Source: Corallococcus silvisoli (GTDB lineage: Bacteria; Myxococcota; Myxococcia; Myxococcales; Myxococcaceae). From it: a stretch of DNA of 64,000 bases. Position 1 is the stretch's first letter. Each line of letters begins with the position of its first letter. Positions 57,491 to 64,000 of the stretch are shown here, in pieces. Under the pieces are notes generated by a model. The model was not told where the DNA came from. It did not search any database and was given only the letters and a program-made list of their open reading frames with translations. A program made the position numbers and the translations under genes. The stretch is taken from the NCBI RefSeq assembly GCF_009909145.1, contig NZ_JAAAPJ010000009.1, positions 186,001-250,000 on the forward strand. Direction: 5' to 3'.

Positions 57491-59584
57491 CTACCCCGCC
57501 GGGTTGGCCTTCACCGGCGTCACCTTCGTGCTACCGGGGCGCAGCTCTTCCAGCACGCGGTTGGCGCCGTAGATCTTCTGGAGCGCCTCGATGATGGCGT
57601 CCGAGTGGACCGCCACGGTGCGGTTCACGGACTCGTCGAAGCCGTAGTCACCGCCCAGCGACTGGATGTTGCCGTCGAACACCAGGCCCACGACCTCGCG
57701 GTTCTGGTTCAGCACGGGCGAACCGGAGTTGCCGCCGATGATGTCGTTGGTGGTGACGAAGTTCATCAGCGTGGCGCCGTTGATGACCTTCTCCGACTTC
57801 ACCCACGACTTGGGCAGGGCGAACGGCTCCTGGCCCGTGGCGTGCTCGAACGTGCCAGCCATCTGGGTGAACGGCGCCACCTGCGCGCCATTCTCCGTGT
57901 AGCCCTTCACCGAACCGAAGGACACGCGCGGGGAGAACGTCGCGTCCGGGTACTGGTTGGTGCCGTAGATGTCGAAGCTCGCCTTGGCGACCAGCTCGCT
58001 GTTCTTCCGGATGACGGACTCCACGTCGTCCTCGAACTTCTTGCGGATGGCGCGGGCGTCCGGGTCCACCAGGAGGGCCAGCTGGATCATCGGATCCTTG
58101 GACGCCTCCACGGCCTTCTTGCCACCGTCGAAGAGCGCCTGGCGCGCCTTGACGTCCGCCAGCTTGCTGCCCTTCACCACGCGGGTGGCGACCTGCTCCG
58201 GGGACTCCTTGCCCAGGACCTTCTTCACGAAGGGGTGCTTGGCGCCCAGCTCCTCGCGCAGCTTGGTGAGGCTGAACGTCAGGCGGGCGATCTCCAGCTC
58301 CGGGTAGATGGGCGCGGGGCTGAAGAGCTGCGCCTTGAGCGCGGGCTGGTTGGCGTCGTTGTACTCACGCAGCCGCTGGCCGTTGTCCTTGGGCAGCTCC
58401 TCGCTGGCGCGCACCAGCGTCCGGGCGATGACGTACATGGAGGACGACAGGCCCTGGCCCTGCTCCATGTAGTTCAGGTCCTTGCGGAGGTTGACGAGCT
58501 GCCCCTCCGCCTTGGCGATCTCATCCCAGGCGCCGGCGTACTTCTTCTTCAGCTCGGGGTTCGCGTCGACCTTCTTGCGCAGCTCCTGCTCCGCGGCGAC
58601 CTTCTGCGCGAAGAACTGCTTGTCGAGCAGCGCCTCGTGGCGGCCCTTGGACGCCTTCAGGCCGTTCTCCACGCCGAAGAGCATGTTGCTGGAGATGCGC
58701 TTCTGCTCGGGGCCGCGCTTCTGGAACTCCGTGAGCATGCCCCGCATCTCGGACAGGTACATGAGCGACTTGGGCATGGACACGTCGCGGATGTACTCCA
58801 GCTCCGCGATGGTCAGCTGGCGCGAGGTGCGGCCCGGGTTGCCGGCCACGAACGTGAGCTCGTTCTCCTTGGCGCCGTGCTCGGACCACTTGAAGTAGTC
58901 CGGCGTCTTCACCGGCTGCTTGTCCTGGTAGACGCGCACGAACGACACGTCCAGGTCGTAGCGGGGGAACTCGAAGTTGTCCGGGTCACCGCCGAAGAAG
59001 GCGATGGCGTGCTCCGGGGCGAACACCAGGCGCACGTCCTGGAAGCGGCGGTACTTGTAGAGGTTGTACTTGCCGCCCTGGTACAGCGTGACGACGTCAC
59101 AACGCACCTTGTCGTCGCCGTTGGCGCAGGCCTTCTCCACCTTGGCCATCTCCGCCTTCAGCGTGTCCGAGTACTGCTTGCCGGACAGCGACTGGGTGGC
59201 CTTGTTCAGCGCGTCGGTGACGTCGGTGATCTCGACGAGCTGGTTCACCTCCATCGCCGGGCACTGCTTCTCCTCGGCCTGCGTCTTCGCGTAGAAGCCG
59301 TTGGCTAGGTAGTCCTGCTTCGCGGAGGACAGCTGCTCGATGCAGCCGCGCGCGCAGTGGTGGTTCGTCATCACCAGGCCGTCCGGCGACACGAAGCTCG
59401 CGGAGCAGCCGCCAGCCAGACGCACCGCGCCCAGGCGCAGCTTCTCCAGCCACTGCTGATCCGGCTCGAAGCCGTACTTCTGCTTCACCTTCGCGGCGGG
59501 GAAGTTGTTGTACGTCCACATGCCTTCGTCGGCGAGCGCCGGAGCGGCACCCACGAGGGCGGCGATGACCATCAATCGCTTCAT
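57491..59584 (-). CDS. S46 family dipeptidyl-peptidase (DPP7/DPP11 type)
   Basis: A 697-residue secreted serine peptidase. A signal peptide (MKRLMVIAALVGAAPALA) precedes the mature enzyme. The chymotrypsin-fold catalytic His is in MTNHHCARGCIEQ (His75/76). The catalytic Ser is in GGNSGSPVLN (about residue 619), with VVGLVFDGNIQSLGGDYGFD after it. S46 enzymes remove dipeptides from the N-terminus of peptides in the periplasm. Length (~700) matches the family. The residue just before the Ser motif decides DPP7 (hydrophobic) against DPP11 (acidic) preference and was not assigned. This fits the proteolytic feeding of myxobacteria. Confidence 0.95.
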   Translation of the reverse strand: MKRLMVIAALVGAAPALADEGMWTYNNFPAAKVKQKYGFEPDQQWLEKLRLGAVRLAGGCSASFVSPDGLVMTNHHCARGCIEQLSSAKQDYLANGFYAKTQAEEKQCPAMEVNQLVEITDVTDALNKATQSLSGKQYSDTLKAEMAKVEKACANGDDKVRCDVVTLYQGGKYNLYKYRRFQDVRLVFAPEHAIAFFGGDPDNFEFPRYDLDVSFVRVYQDKQPVKTPDYFKWSEHGAKENELTFVAGNPGRTSRQLTIAELEYIRDVSMPKSLMYLSEMRGMLTEFQKRGPEQKRISSNMLFGVENGLKASKGRHEALLDKQFFAQKVAAEQELRKKVDANPELKKKYAGAWDEIAKAEGQLVNLRKDLNYMEQGQGLSSSMYVIARTLVRASEELPKDNGQRLREYNDANQPALKAQLFSPAPIYPELEIARLTFSLTKLREELGAKHPFVKKVLGKESPEQVATRVVKGSKLADVKARQALFDGGKKAVEASKDPMIQLALLVDPDARAIRKKFEDDVESVIRKNSELVAKASFDIYGTNQYPDATFSPRVSFGSVKGYTENGAQVAPFTQMAGTFEHATGQEPFALPKSWVKSEKVINGATLMNFVTTNDIIGGNSGSPVLNQNREVVGLVFDGNIQSLGGDYGFDESVNRTVAVHSDAIIEALQKIYGANRVLEELRPGSTKVTPVKANPAG

Positions 59585-59795
59585 GAATGGGATCCTTTCG
59601 GGCCGCGGGAACGGAGACCCGCGGGGACGGGGCGTTTGTGAGGGATGCCCCTGCGGCGGTCAAGCGGGGAAAACGCCCACGCCTCCTGCACAACGCACAG
59701 CCGCCCGTTCGATTCCCAGGAGGCCCACCAGGCAGCTGGATCCGCCGCCCCGCAGCATCCCGACGCGCCGCGTCCGACGCGGACGGGCAGGGGGC

Positions 59796-60572
59796 TCAGG
59801 CCACCCGGGCCCGGACCCATGCACCCGGGGTGCTGCCCGTGACGGCCCGGAAGTCCGCGATGAGGTGGGCCTGATCATAGTAGCCAGCACCGGCCGCGAT
59901 GGCGCCCCAGTCCGGCCGTGCGCCCTGGACACTGGAGGCCCGGAGCGCGCGGTGGAAGCGCACGAGCCGCGCGAAGGCCTTGGGGCCCATGCCGAGCACG
60001 TCGTCGAAGGCGCGGCGCAGGTGCCGCTCGCTCACGCCCAGCGTACGGGCCAGGCCGGCCACGCGGGGAATCTCCACCGCGTCGGTGAGCAGGCGGATGC
60101 CGCGCCGCACGAGGTACGCGGCGGCGGGCTCGTAGACGTCATCCCGCTGGAGCCGGTCCGCGAGGGCGGCCTCGAGCGCGCGCAGGCGGGCCTCGGGGGA
60201 GCGGGCCTCCGCGAGCTGGGCGCGCAGCCTCGCGCCGTCGGCCCGGCCCCAGAGTGTGTCGATGGACAGCGACCGGCGGGCCAGCTCCGACATGGGCACA
60301 CCGAAGAACGGATACGCGCCCCCGGGCTTGAACTGGAGGCCCAGCGTGTCGGGCGGCACCTCCGACGGCGCCTTGCGCAGCACGTGCTCCCGGGGCCCCA
60401 GCGCGTGCACGTCGCAGGACGACGCCGTGACGCGGACCACCAGCTCGACGGTGCCGTCCGGGAGGCGGACGTAGGCGTCCGGGGACGGGCCCCGCCAGAG
60501 GAGCCGTGCCCGCTGGACGAAGCGCGACAGGTCGGCCCGCGGGGTCAGCGTGTGCTCGGACGGGGAGGCCAT
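59796..60572 (-). CDS. AraC-family transcriptional regulator
   Basis: A 258-residue regulator with an N-terminal sensor region (residues ~10-130; RLPDGTVELVVRV, LGLQFKPGGAYPFFGVP) of the type seen in many AraC relatives of unknown ligand. The C-terminal double helix-turn-helix runs RVAGLARTLGVSERHLRRAF, then GYYDQAHLIADFRAVTGSTPG. ATG 60572 is chosen at the point where homology begins; the frame is open far upstream only as a shadow of the opposite gene. It is divergent from the metallo-beta-lactamase-fold gene with a 117-bp gap, so it probably controls that gene and the GST gene after it. Confidence 0.9.
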   Translation of the reverse strand: MASPSEHTLTPRADLSRFVQRARLLWRGPSPDAYVRLPDGTVELVVRVTASSCDVHALGPREHVLRKAPSEVPPDTLGLQFKPGGAYPFFGVPMSELARRSLSIDTLWGRADGARLRAQLAEARSPEARLRALEAALADRLQRDDVYEPAAAYLVRRGIRLLTDAVEIPRVAGLARTLGVSERHLRRAFDDVLGMGPKAFARLVRFHRALRASSVQGARPDWGAIAAGAGYYDQAHLIADFRAVTGSTPGAWVRARVA

Positions 60573-60639
60573 GCGCCGGCAACCATGGCGCGGCGGGCCC
60601 CGGGCAGCAACCCGGTCCGGGTGCGGGCCACCGGACTCT

Positions 60640-60661
60640 GGCCGATTCCTCCAATCGGGCC
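60640..60661. promoter_or_regulatory. inverted repeat in the AraC / MBL divergent gap
   Basis: GGCCGATT, loop CCTCC, AATCGGGCC, with one bulged base. It is centred about 40 bp upstream of the MBL-fold gene start. As the main symmetric element between a regulator and its divergent neighbour, it is a candidate binding site. Confidence 0.35.
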
Positions 60662-60689
60662 CGTGGGGTGGATTCGTACAGTGACGGGC

Positions 60690-61535
60690 ATGCGAATCCA
60701 TCACCTGAACTGCGGAACCCTGTGTCCCTCCAGCGCCCGGTTCGTCACGGGCGACGGCGGGCTCTTCGAGCGCGCCCGGATGGTCTGCCACTGCCTGCTG
60801 CTGGAGACGCCACGGGGGCTCGTCCTGGTGGACACGGGGCTGGGGACCCGGGATGTCCAGGACGCGAAGCAGCGGCTGGGCGGGCGGTTCGTGGCCCGGA
60901 ACGCGCCCCGGTTGGAGCTGGCCGAGACAGCGCTGGCCCAGGTGGAGCGACTGGGGTTCCAGCGCGGGGACGTGCGGCACATCGTGCCGACGCACATGGA
61001 CCTGGACCACATTGGCGGGCTGGCGGATTTCCCCGAGGCCCAGGTCCACGTGTTCGAGGACGAGCACGACGCGGCCCTGGTGCCGCCGAAGCCGGGCGCG
61101 ATGTTCGGCTACCGGCCGGTGCAGTGGGAGCACGGGCCGAAGTGGAACCGGTACGCCGTGGACGGCGAGCGCTGGTTCGGCTTCGAGTCCGTCCGGGTGA
61201 TTCCGGGCCTGGACGCGGAGGTGCTGCTGGTGCCGCTGGCGGGACACACGGCCGGCCACTGCGGCGTCGCGGTGAAGGGCCCCGGGGGCTGGGTGCTGCA
61301 CGCGGGAGACGCGTACTTCAGCCACCACGAGGTGGATCCGGTGGCGCCGCGGAGCCCGTGGGGCGTGGCGCTGTTCCAGCGGCTGAGGTCGGTGGACAAC
61401 GCCGCGCGGCTCGCGAACCAGGAGCGGCTGCGCGAGCTGGTGCGCGCGCATGGGCACGAAGTGAAGGTGTTCTCCGCGCACTGCGCGGTGGAGTTCGAGC
61501 GGCTGCGCGGTGGACCCGCACACGGGGCCGCGTGA
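60690..61535 (+). CDS. metallo-beta-lactamase-fold hydrolase (lactonase-like)
   Basis: A 281-residue MBL-fold enzyme. Metal ligands are seen in THMDLDHIGG (HxxxDH form, with Met in place of the second His of HxHxDH), LAGHTAGHCG and HAGDAYFSHH. The N-terminal motif MRIHHLNCGTLCPSS is common in quorum-quenching lactonase-like and related uncharacterised groups. The active-site variant makes the substrate uncertain. ATG 60690 is preferred; GTG 60681 is in frame. The GST gene follows after 35 bp, and an AraC regulator is divergent, which suggests an inducible detoxification unit. Confidence 0.88.
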   Translation: MRIHHLNCGTLCPSSARFVTGDGGLFERARMVCHCLLLETPRGLVLVDTGLGTRDVQDAKQRLGGRFVARNAPRLELAETALAQVERLGFQRGDVRHIVPTHMDLDHIGGLADFPEAQVHVFEDEHDAALVPPKPGAMFGYRPVQWEHGPKWNRYAVDGERWFGFESVRVIPGLDAEVLLVPLAGHTAGHCGVAVKGPGGWVLHAGDAYFSHHEVDPVAPRSPWGVALFQRLRSVDNAARLANQERLRELVRAHGHEVKVFSAHCAVEFERLRGGPAHGAA

Positions 61536-61570
61536 TAGCACTCGGGGCGGACCTGTTCGGAGGTGCGCCC

Positions 61571-62167
61571 ATGAAGCTCTATTTCACGCCCAGGACCCGA
61601 GCGACCCGCGCCCGCTGGCTGCTGGAGGAGCTCGGGGTGCCGTACGAGTTGGTGAAGGTGGAGCCCTCGAAGGGGGACACGTCGACGCCGGAGTACCTGG
61701 CGCTGAATCCCTTCGGCCAGGTCCCGACGCTGGTGGACGGGGACGTGACGCTGTTCGAGTCCTCGGCCATCTGCATGCACCTGGCGGACCGGTTCCCGGA
61801 GCATCACCTGGCGCCCCCCGTGGGCTCCGCCGAACGCGCCGCGTATTACCAGTGGATCGCCGTCGCGGAGGACACCGTGGAGCCGGTGGTGCTGGACTTC
61901 TTCCGGCACGCGCGGCTTCCGGAGGGACAGCAGGCGGAAGCGCCGCTGTCCCGGCAGCGGTTGAACGCGGTGCTCGCGGTCGTGGACTCGCGGCTCGACG
62001 GCCGGGAGTTCCTCGTGGGGGCGCACTTCACGGCCGCCGACGTGGTGATGGCGTCGATCCTCCACCTGGCCCACACGCTGAAGCTCCTGGAAGGGCACCC
62101 GCGGCTGGTGGACTACGTGACGCGTCACACGCAGCGCCCCGCCGTCCGCCGGGCGGGCACGCCGTGA
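61571..62167 (+). CDS. glutathione S-transferase family protein
   Basis: A 198-residue cytosolic protein with a thioredoxin-fold N-domain (MKLYFTPRTRATRARWLLEE, FGQVPTLVDGDVTLFESSAI; the Glu-Ser-Ser binds the gamma-glutamyl part of glutathione) and an all-helical C-domain (FTAADVVMASILHL). The cis-Pro is in QVPTL. ATG 61571 follows CGGAGG. It probably forms a two-gene unit with the upstream MBL-fold gene. Substrate is unknown. Confidence 0.93.
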   Translation: MKLYFTPRTRATRARWLLEELGVPYELVKVEPSKGDTSTPEYLALNPFGQVPTLVDGDVTLFESSAICMHLADRFPEHHLAPPVGSAERAAYYQWIAVAEDTVEPVVLDFFRHARLPEGQQAEAPLSRQRLNAVLAVVDSRLDGREFLVGAHFTAADVVMASILHLAHTLKLLEGHPRLVDYVTRHTQRPAVRRAGTP

Positions 62168-62193
62168 TGGCGTTGCGGTAGCATCGGCGGACC

Positions 62194-63531
62194 GTGCGAC
62201 CCGCTCTGCTCCTTGGCTCCCTCCTGCTGTCGCTGTCCCATTCCGCCGAAGCCACCGAGCCCGCCCGGACGACGACCCAGGTCCTCAAGGCGGCGCGGCT
62301 CTTCGATGCGAAGACGGGGAAGATCGTCAGCCCGGGCGTGGTGGTGGTGGCGGAGGGGAAGGTGGTGGGCGTGGGCCCGAAGGCGCCCGTGCCGGAAGGC
62401 GCGACGGTCGTGGACCTGGGCGACGCCACGCTCCTGCCGGGCTTCATGGACGCGCACACGCACCTGAGCGCGGAGCCCGGGCCCGATTGGCGCAAGGACA
62501 TCATCGACAACTTCCAGCGCACCATCCCCGAGCAGACGTTGAACACGCTGCCGCGGGCGCGCGCCACGCTGATGGCGGGGTTCACCACGGTGCGCAACCT
62601 GGGCTCGGAGGACTTCATCGACGTGGGCCTGCGCAACGCCATCGCGCGAGGCACCGTCGTGGGGCCCCGCATCCTGGCCGCGACGTCCGCCCTGAGCACC
62701 ACGGGCGGCCACTGTGACCACGGAAACTCCTGGCGCAAGGGGCTGATGGCCCATGACGCCAGCCGAGGCGTGGCGGATGGCCCGGACGCGCTGCGCGCCC
62801 TCGTGCGAGAGAACCTCAAGTACGGCGCGGACGTCATCAAGGTGTGCGCCACGGGCGGCGTGCTGAGCCTCAACGGAGACGCGGACGCCCCGCAGTTCAC
62901 CCAGGCGGAGCTGGACGCGGTGGTGGACGAAGCCCACTCGCGCCGGCGCAAGGTGGCCGCGCACGCGCACGGCGCGGAAGGGGCGAAGCGCGCCATCCGC
63001 GCGGGCGTGGACTCCATCGAGCACGGCACGTTGATGGACGACGAGGCGCTGGAGCTGATGAAGAGCAAGGGCACCTGGTACGTGCCCACCGTCCTGGCCT
63101 TCTACGGAGTGAAGGAGCTGGCGGACAAGGGCAGCCTGCCGCCGGCCACCGTCATCAAGCTGCGCGCCGTGAATGTGAGGCGAGAGCAGGTGATGCGCAA
63201 GGCGATCTCCCTGGGGGTGCGCATCGCGTTCGGCACGGACGCGGGCGTATTCGCCCATGGGCGCAACGCGGAGGAGTTCGGGCTGATGGTGGACGCCGGC
63301 CTGGCGCCCGCCGAGGCCCTGCGCACCGCCACCGTGAACGCGGCGGAGCTGCTCGGGGTGTCGGACCGGCTGGGGACGCTGGAGCCGGGGAAGCTGGCGG
63401 ACGTCGTCGCCGTGCCCGGCAACCCCCTCCAGGACATCCGCGTCACCCAGAAGGTCCTCTTCGTGATGAAGGAGGGCGTGATCCACCGCAACGACACGGC
63501 GCCCGGCGAGCCCGTGGCCACGGCGCCTTAA
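62194..63531 (+). CDS. secreted amidohydrolase (imidazolonepropionase / Xaa-Pro dipeptidase-like)
   Basis: A 445-residue metal-dependent hydrolase with a signal peptide (VRPALLLGSLLLSLSHSAEA), so it acts outside the cytoplasm. Metal ligands are seen in MDAHTHLSAE, AAHAHGAEG, DSIEHGTLMDDE and IAFGTDAGVF, and a lysine in ADVIKVCATGG may bridge metals if carbamylated. This subgroup hydrolyses dipeptides, lactams or related amides; exact substrate is unknown. GTG 62194 gives a normal signal peptide. It is convergent with the hemerythrin-like gene and their stop codons overlap at TTAA (63528-63531). Confidence 0.92.
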   Translation: MRPALLLGSLLLSLSHSAEATEPARTTTQVLKAARLFDAKTGKIVSPGVVVVAEGKVVGVGPKAPVPEGATVVDLGDATLLPGFMDAHTHLSAEPGPDWRKDIIDNFQRTIPEQTLNTLPRARATLMAGFTTVRNLGSEDFIDVGLRNAIARGTVVGPRILAATSALSTTGGHCDHGNSWRKGLMAHDASRGVADGPDALRALVRENLKYGADVIKVCATGGVLSLNGDADAPQFTQAELDAVVDEAHSRRRKVAAHAHGAEGAKRAIRAGVDSIEHGTLMDDEALELMKSKGTWYVPTVLAFYGVKELADKGSLPPATVIKLRAVNVRREQVMRKAISLGVRIAFGTDAGVFAHGRNAEEFGLMVDAGLAPAEALRTATVNAAELLGVSDRLGTLEPGKLADVVAVPGNPLQDIRVTQKVLFVMKEGVIHRNDTAPGEPVATAP

Positions 63532-64000
63532 GTCCTGGGGGTGAACCCAGCCAGGTCGTGGATGCCCAGGGCGCGCTCCAGCCGCGCGACCTCGTCGAGC
63601 GCCTTCTCGAAGCCATCGCTCCCGAGCAGGCGGTGTTCCTGTTCCTCGAAGCGATCTCCCAGCGCCTCGAAGTCCTTCGCCGCGAAGAGCGACCGGAAGG
63701 CGGGAAAGAGCACCGTGTCCTCACGCGCCGCGTGGGCCTGGTACATGCGGGTGAACTGCATGAGCTGCTGGGCCACGCGCGAGCGGGAGTCCGGCTTCGA
63801 TAGGGCGTCCGGGCTGTTCGCCGCCGCGAGGAAGCCCTGGGTCAGTGCGCGGCCGGCCGCGTGCTGCGCGAGGAGCACGTCGACGAGCGGTTTCTGCTGG
63901 CCGGCCTTGACCAGGGGTGGGAACACCTCGGTTTCCTCGAGCTTCTCGTGGTAGCCCTCGCCAAACCGGGCCATCAGGCCCGCGGCCTGGGAGAGCACCT
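63528..64000 (-). CDS. hemerythrin-like (HHE) domain protein, N-terminus outside window
   Basis: Only the C-terminal ~157 residues are present; the frame runs off the right edge. Helices carry the di-iron-type ligands of the HHE fold: GYHEKLEETEVFPPLVK and HAAREDTVLFPAFRSLF, with a further His in LLAQHAAGRALTQGF. Such proteins bind oxygen or sense nitric oxide or redox changes. The missing part should supply the first iron-ligand helix. The sequence ends in a shortened tail (IHDLAGFTPRT). Confidence 0.85.
   Translation of the reverse strand, partial: VLSQAAGLMARFGEGYHEKLEETEVFPPLVKAGQQKPLVDVLLAQHAAGRALTQGFLAAANSPDALSKPDSRSRVAQQLMQFTRMYQAHAAREDTVLFPAFRSLFAAKDFEALGDRFEEQEHRLLGSDGFEKALDEVARLERALGIHDLAGFTPRT

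Noticed and set aside
59681-59724. GTTCGATTCCC resembling a tRNA T-loop, inside an 8-bp inverted repeat (GCCTCCTG ... CAGGAGGC)
   Set aside because: The 5-bp T-stem does not pair, and no anticodon, D-arm or acceptor stem can be folded around it.

Overview
The window is uniformly GC-rich DNA with tightly packed genes, GTG/TTG starts and no mobile elements. The gene set (AgmX/PglI-type protein, PilZ-like TIGR02266-type domains, a CoxE-like VWA protein, and a giant one-gene FAAL-NRPS-PKS) points to a myxobacterium of the Myxococcaceae (Myxococcus/Corallococcus type). From memory, the order rpsA - thiolase - CoA-transferase - PilZ - miaB - DedA - giant synthetase resembles the Myxococcus xanthus locus that carries the myxoprincomide synthetase gene. 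That recollection was not checked here.

Left arm (1-13.8 kb, all + strand): the end of an AgmX/PglI-like envelope protein; an acyl-CoA dehydrogenase; rpsA with its own promoter, leader hairpin and strong terminator; an acetoacetate operon (thiolase plus both subunits of a 3-oxoacid CoA-transferase) preceded by a perfect 14-bp palindrome; a PilZ-like protein; a TrmA/RlmD-type RNA methyltransferase; a CoxE-like VWA protein with a small unknown partner; miaB; a gamma-carbonic anhydrase; a cyclic-nucleotide-binding protein; and a DedA membrane protein.

Centre (13.9-51.0 kb, - strand): one uninterrupted 37,092-bp gene encoding a 12,363-residue assembly line. Read from its N-terminus it is FAAL-ACP / C-A-PCP (Gly code) / C-A-PCP / C-A-PCP / KS-AT(malonyl)-ACP with no reductive domain / C-A°[luciferase-like monooxygenase]-no carrier / C-A-PCP-E (Ser code, so D-Ser) / DCL-A-PCP / C-A-PCP (Val code) / C-A-PCP / C-A-PCP-TE. 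The inferred product is an N-acylated, probably linear or cyclic lipopeptide with one malonate-derived ketide unit that the embedded flavin monooxygenase may oxidise. The adenylation domain hosting that monooxygenase has lost its catalytic motifs. Its tail is replaced by three copies of a roughly 23-residue repeat, and the module has no carrier protein. A 310-bp stretch is identical between two modules, which suggests recent gene conversion. A PilZ-like-Hsp70 fusion lies directly upstream in the same orientation. A 7-7-7 inverted repeat sits just before the synthetase start codon.

Right arm (51-64 kb): guaB and guaA (GMP synthesis) around a divergent lipoprotein gene; a secreted S46 dipeptidyl-peptidase; an AraC-type regulator divergent from a metallo-beta-lactamase-fold hydrolase and a glutathione S-transferase; an exported amidohydrolase; and a truncated hemerythrin-like protein at the right edge. 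No tRNA, rRNA, CRISPR array, IS element, transposase or phage gene was seen. No transporter, phosphopantetheinyl transferase, MbtH protein or dedicated regulator flanks the synthetase, so it appears to be a single-gene cluster set among housekeeping genes.
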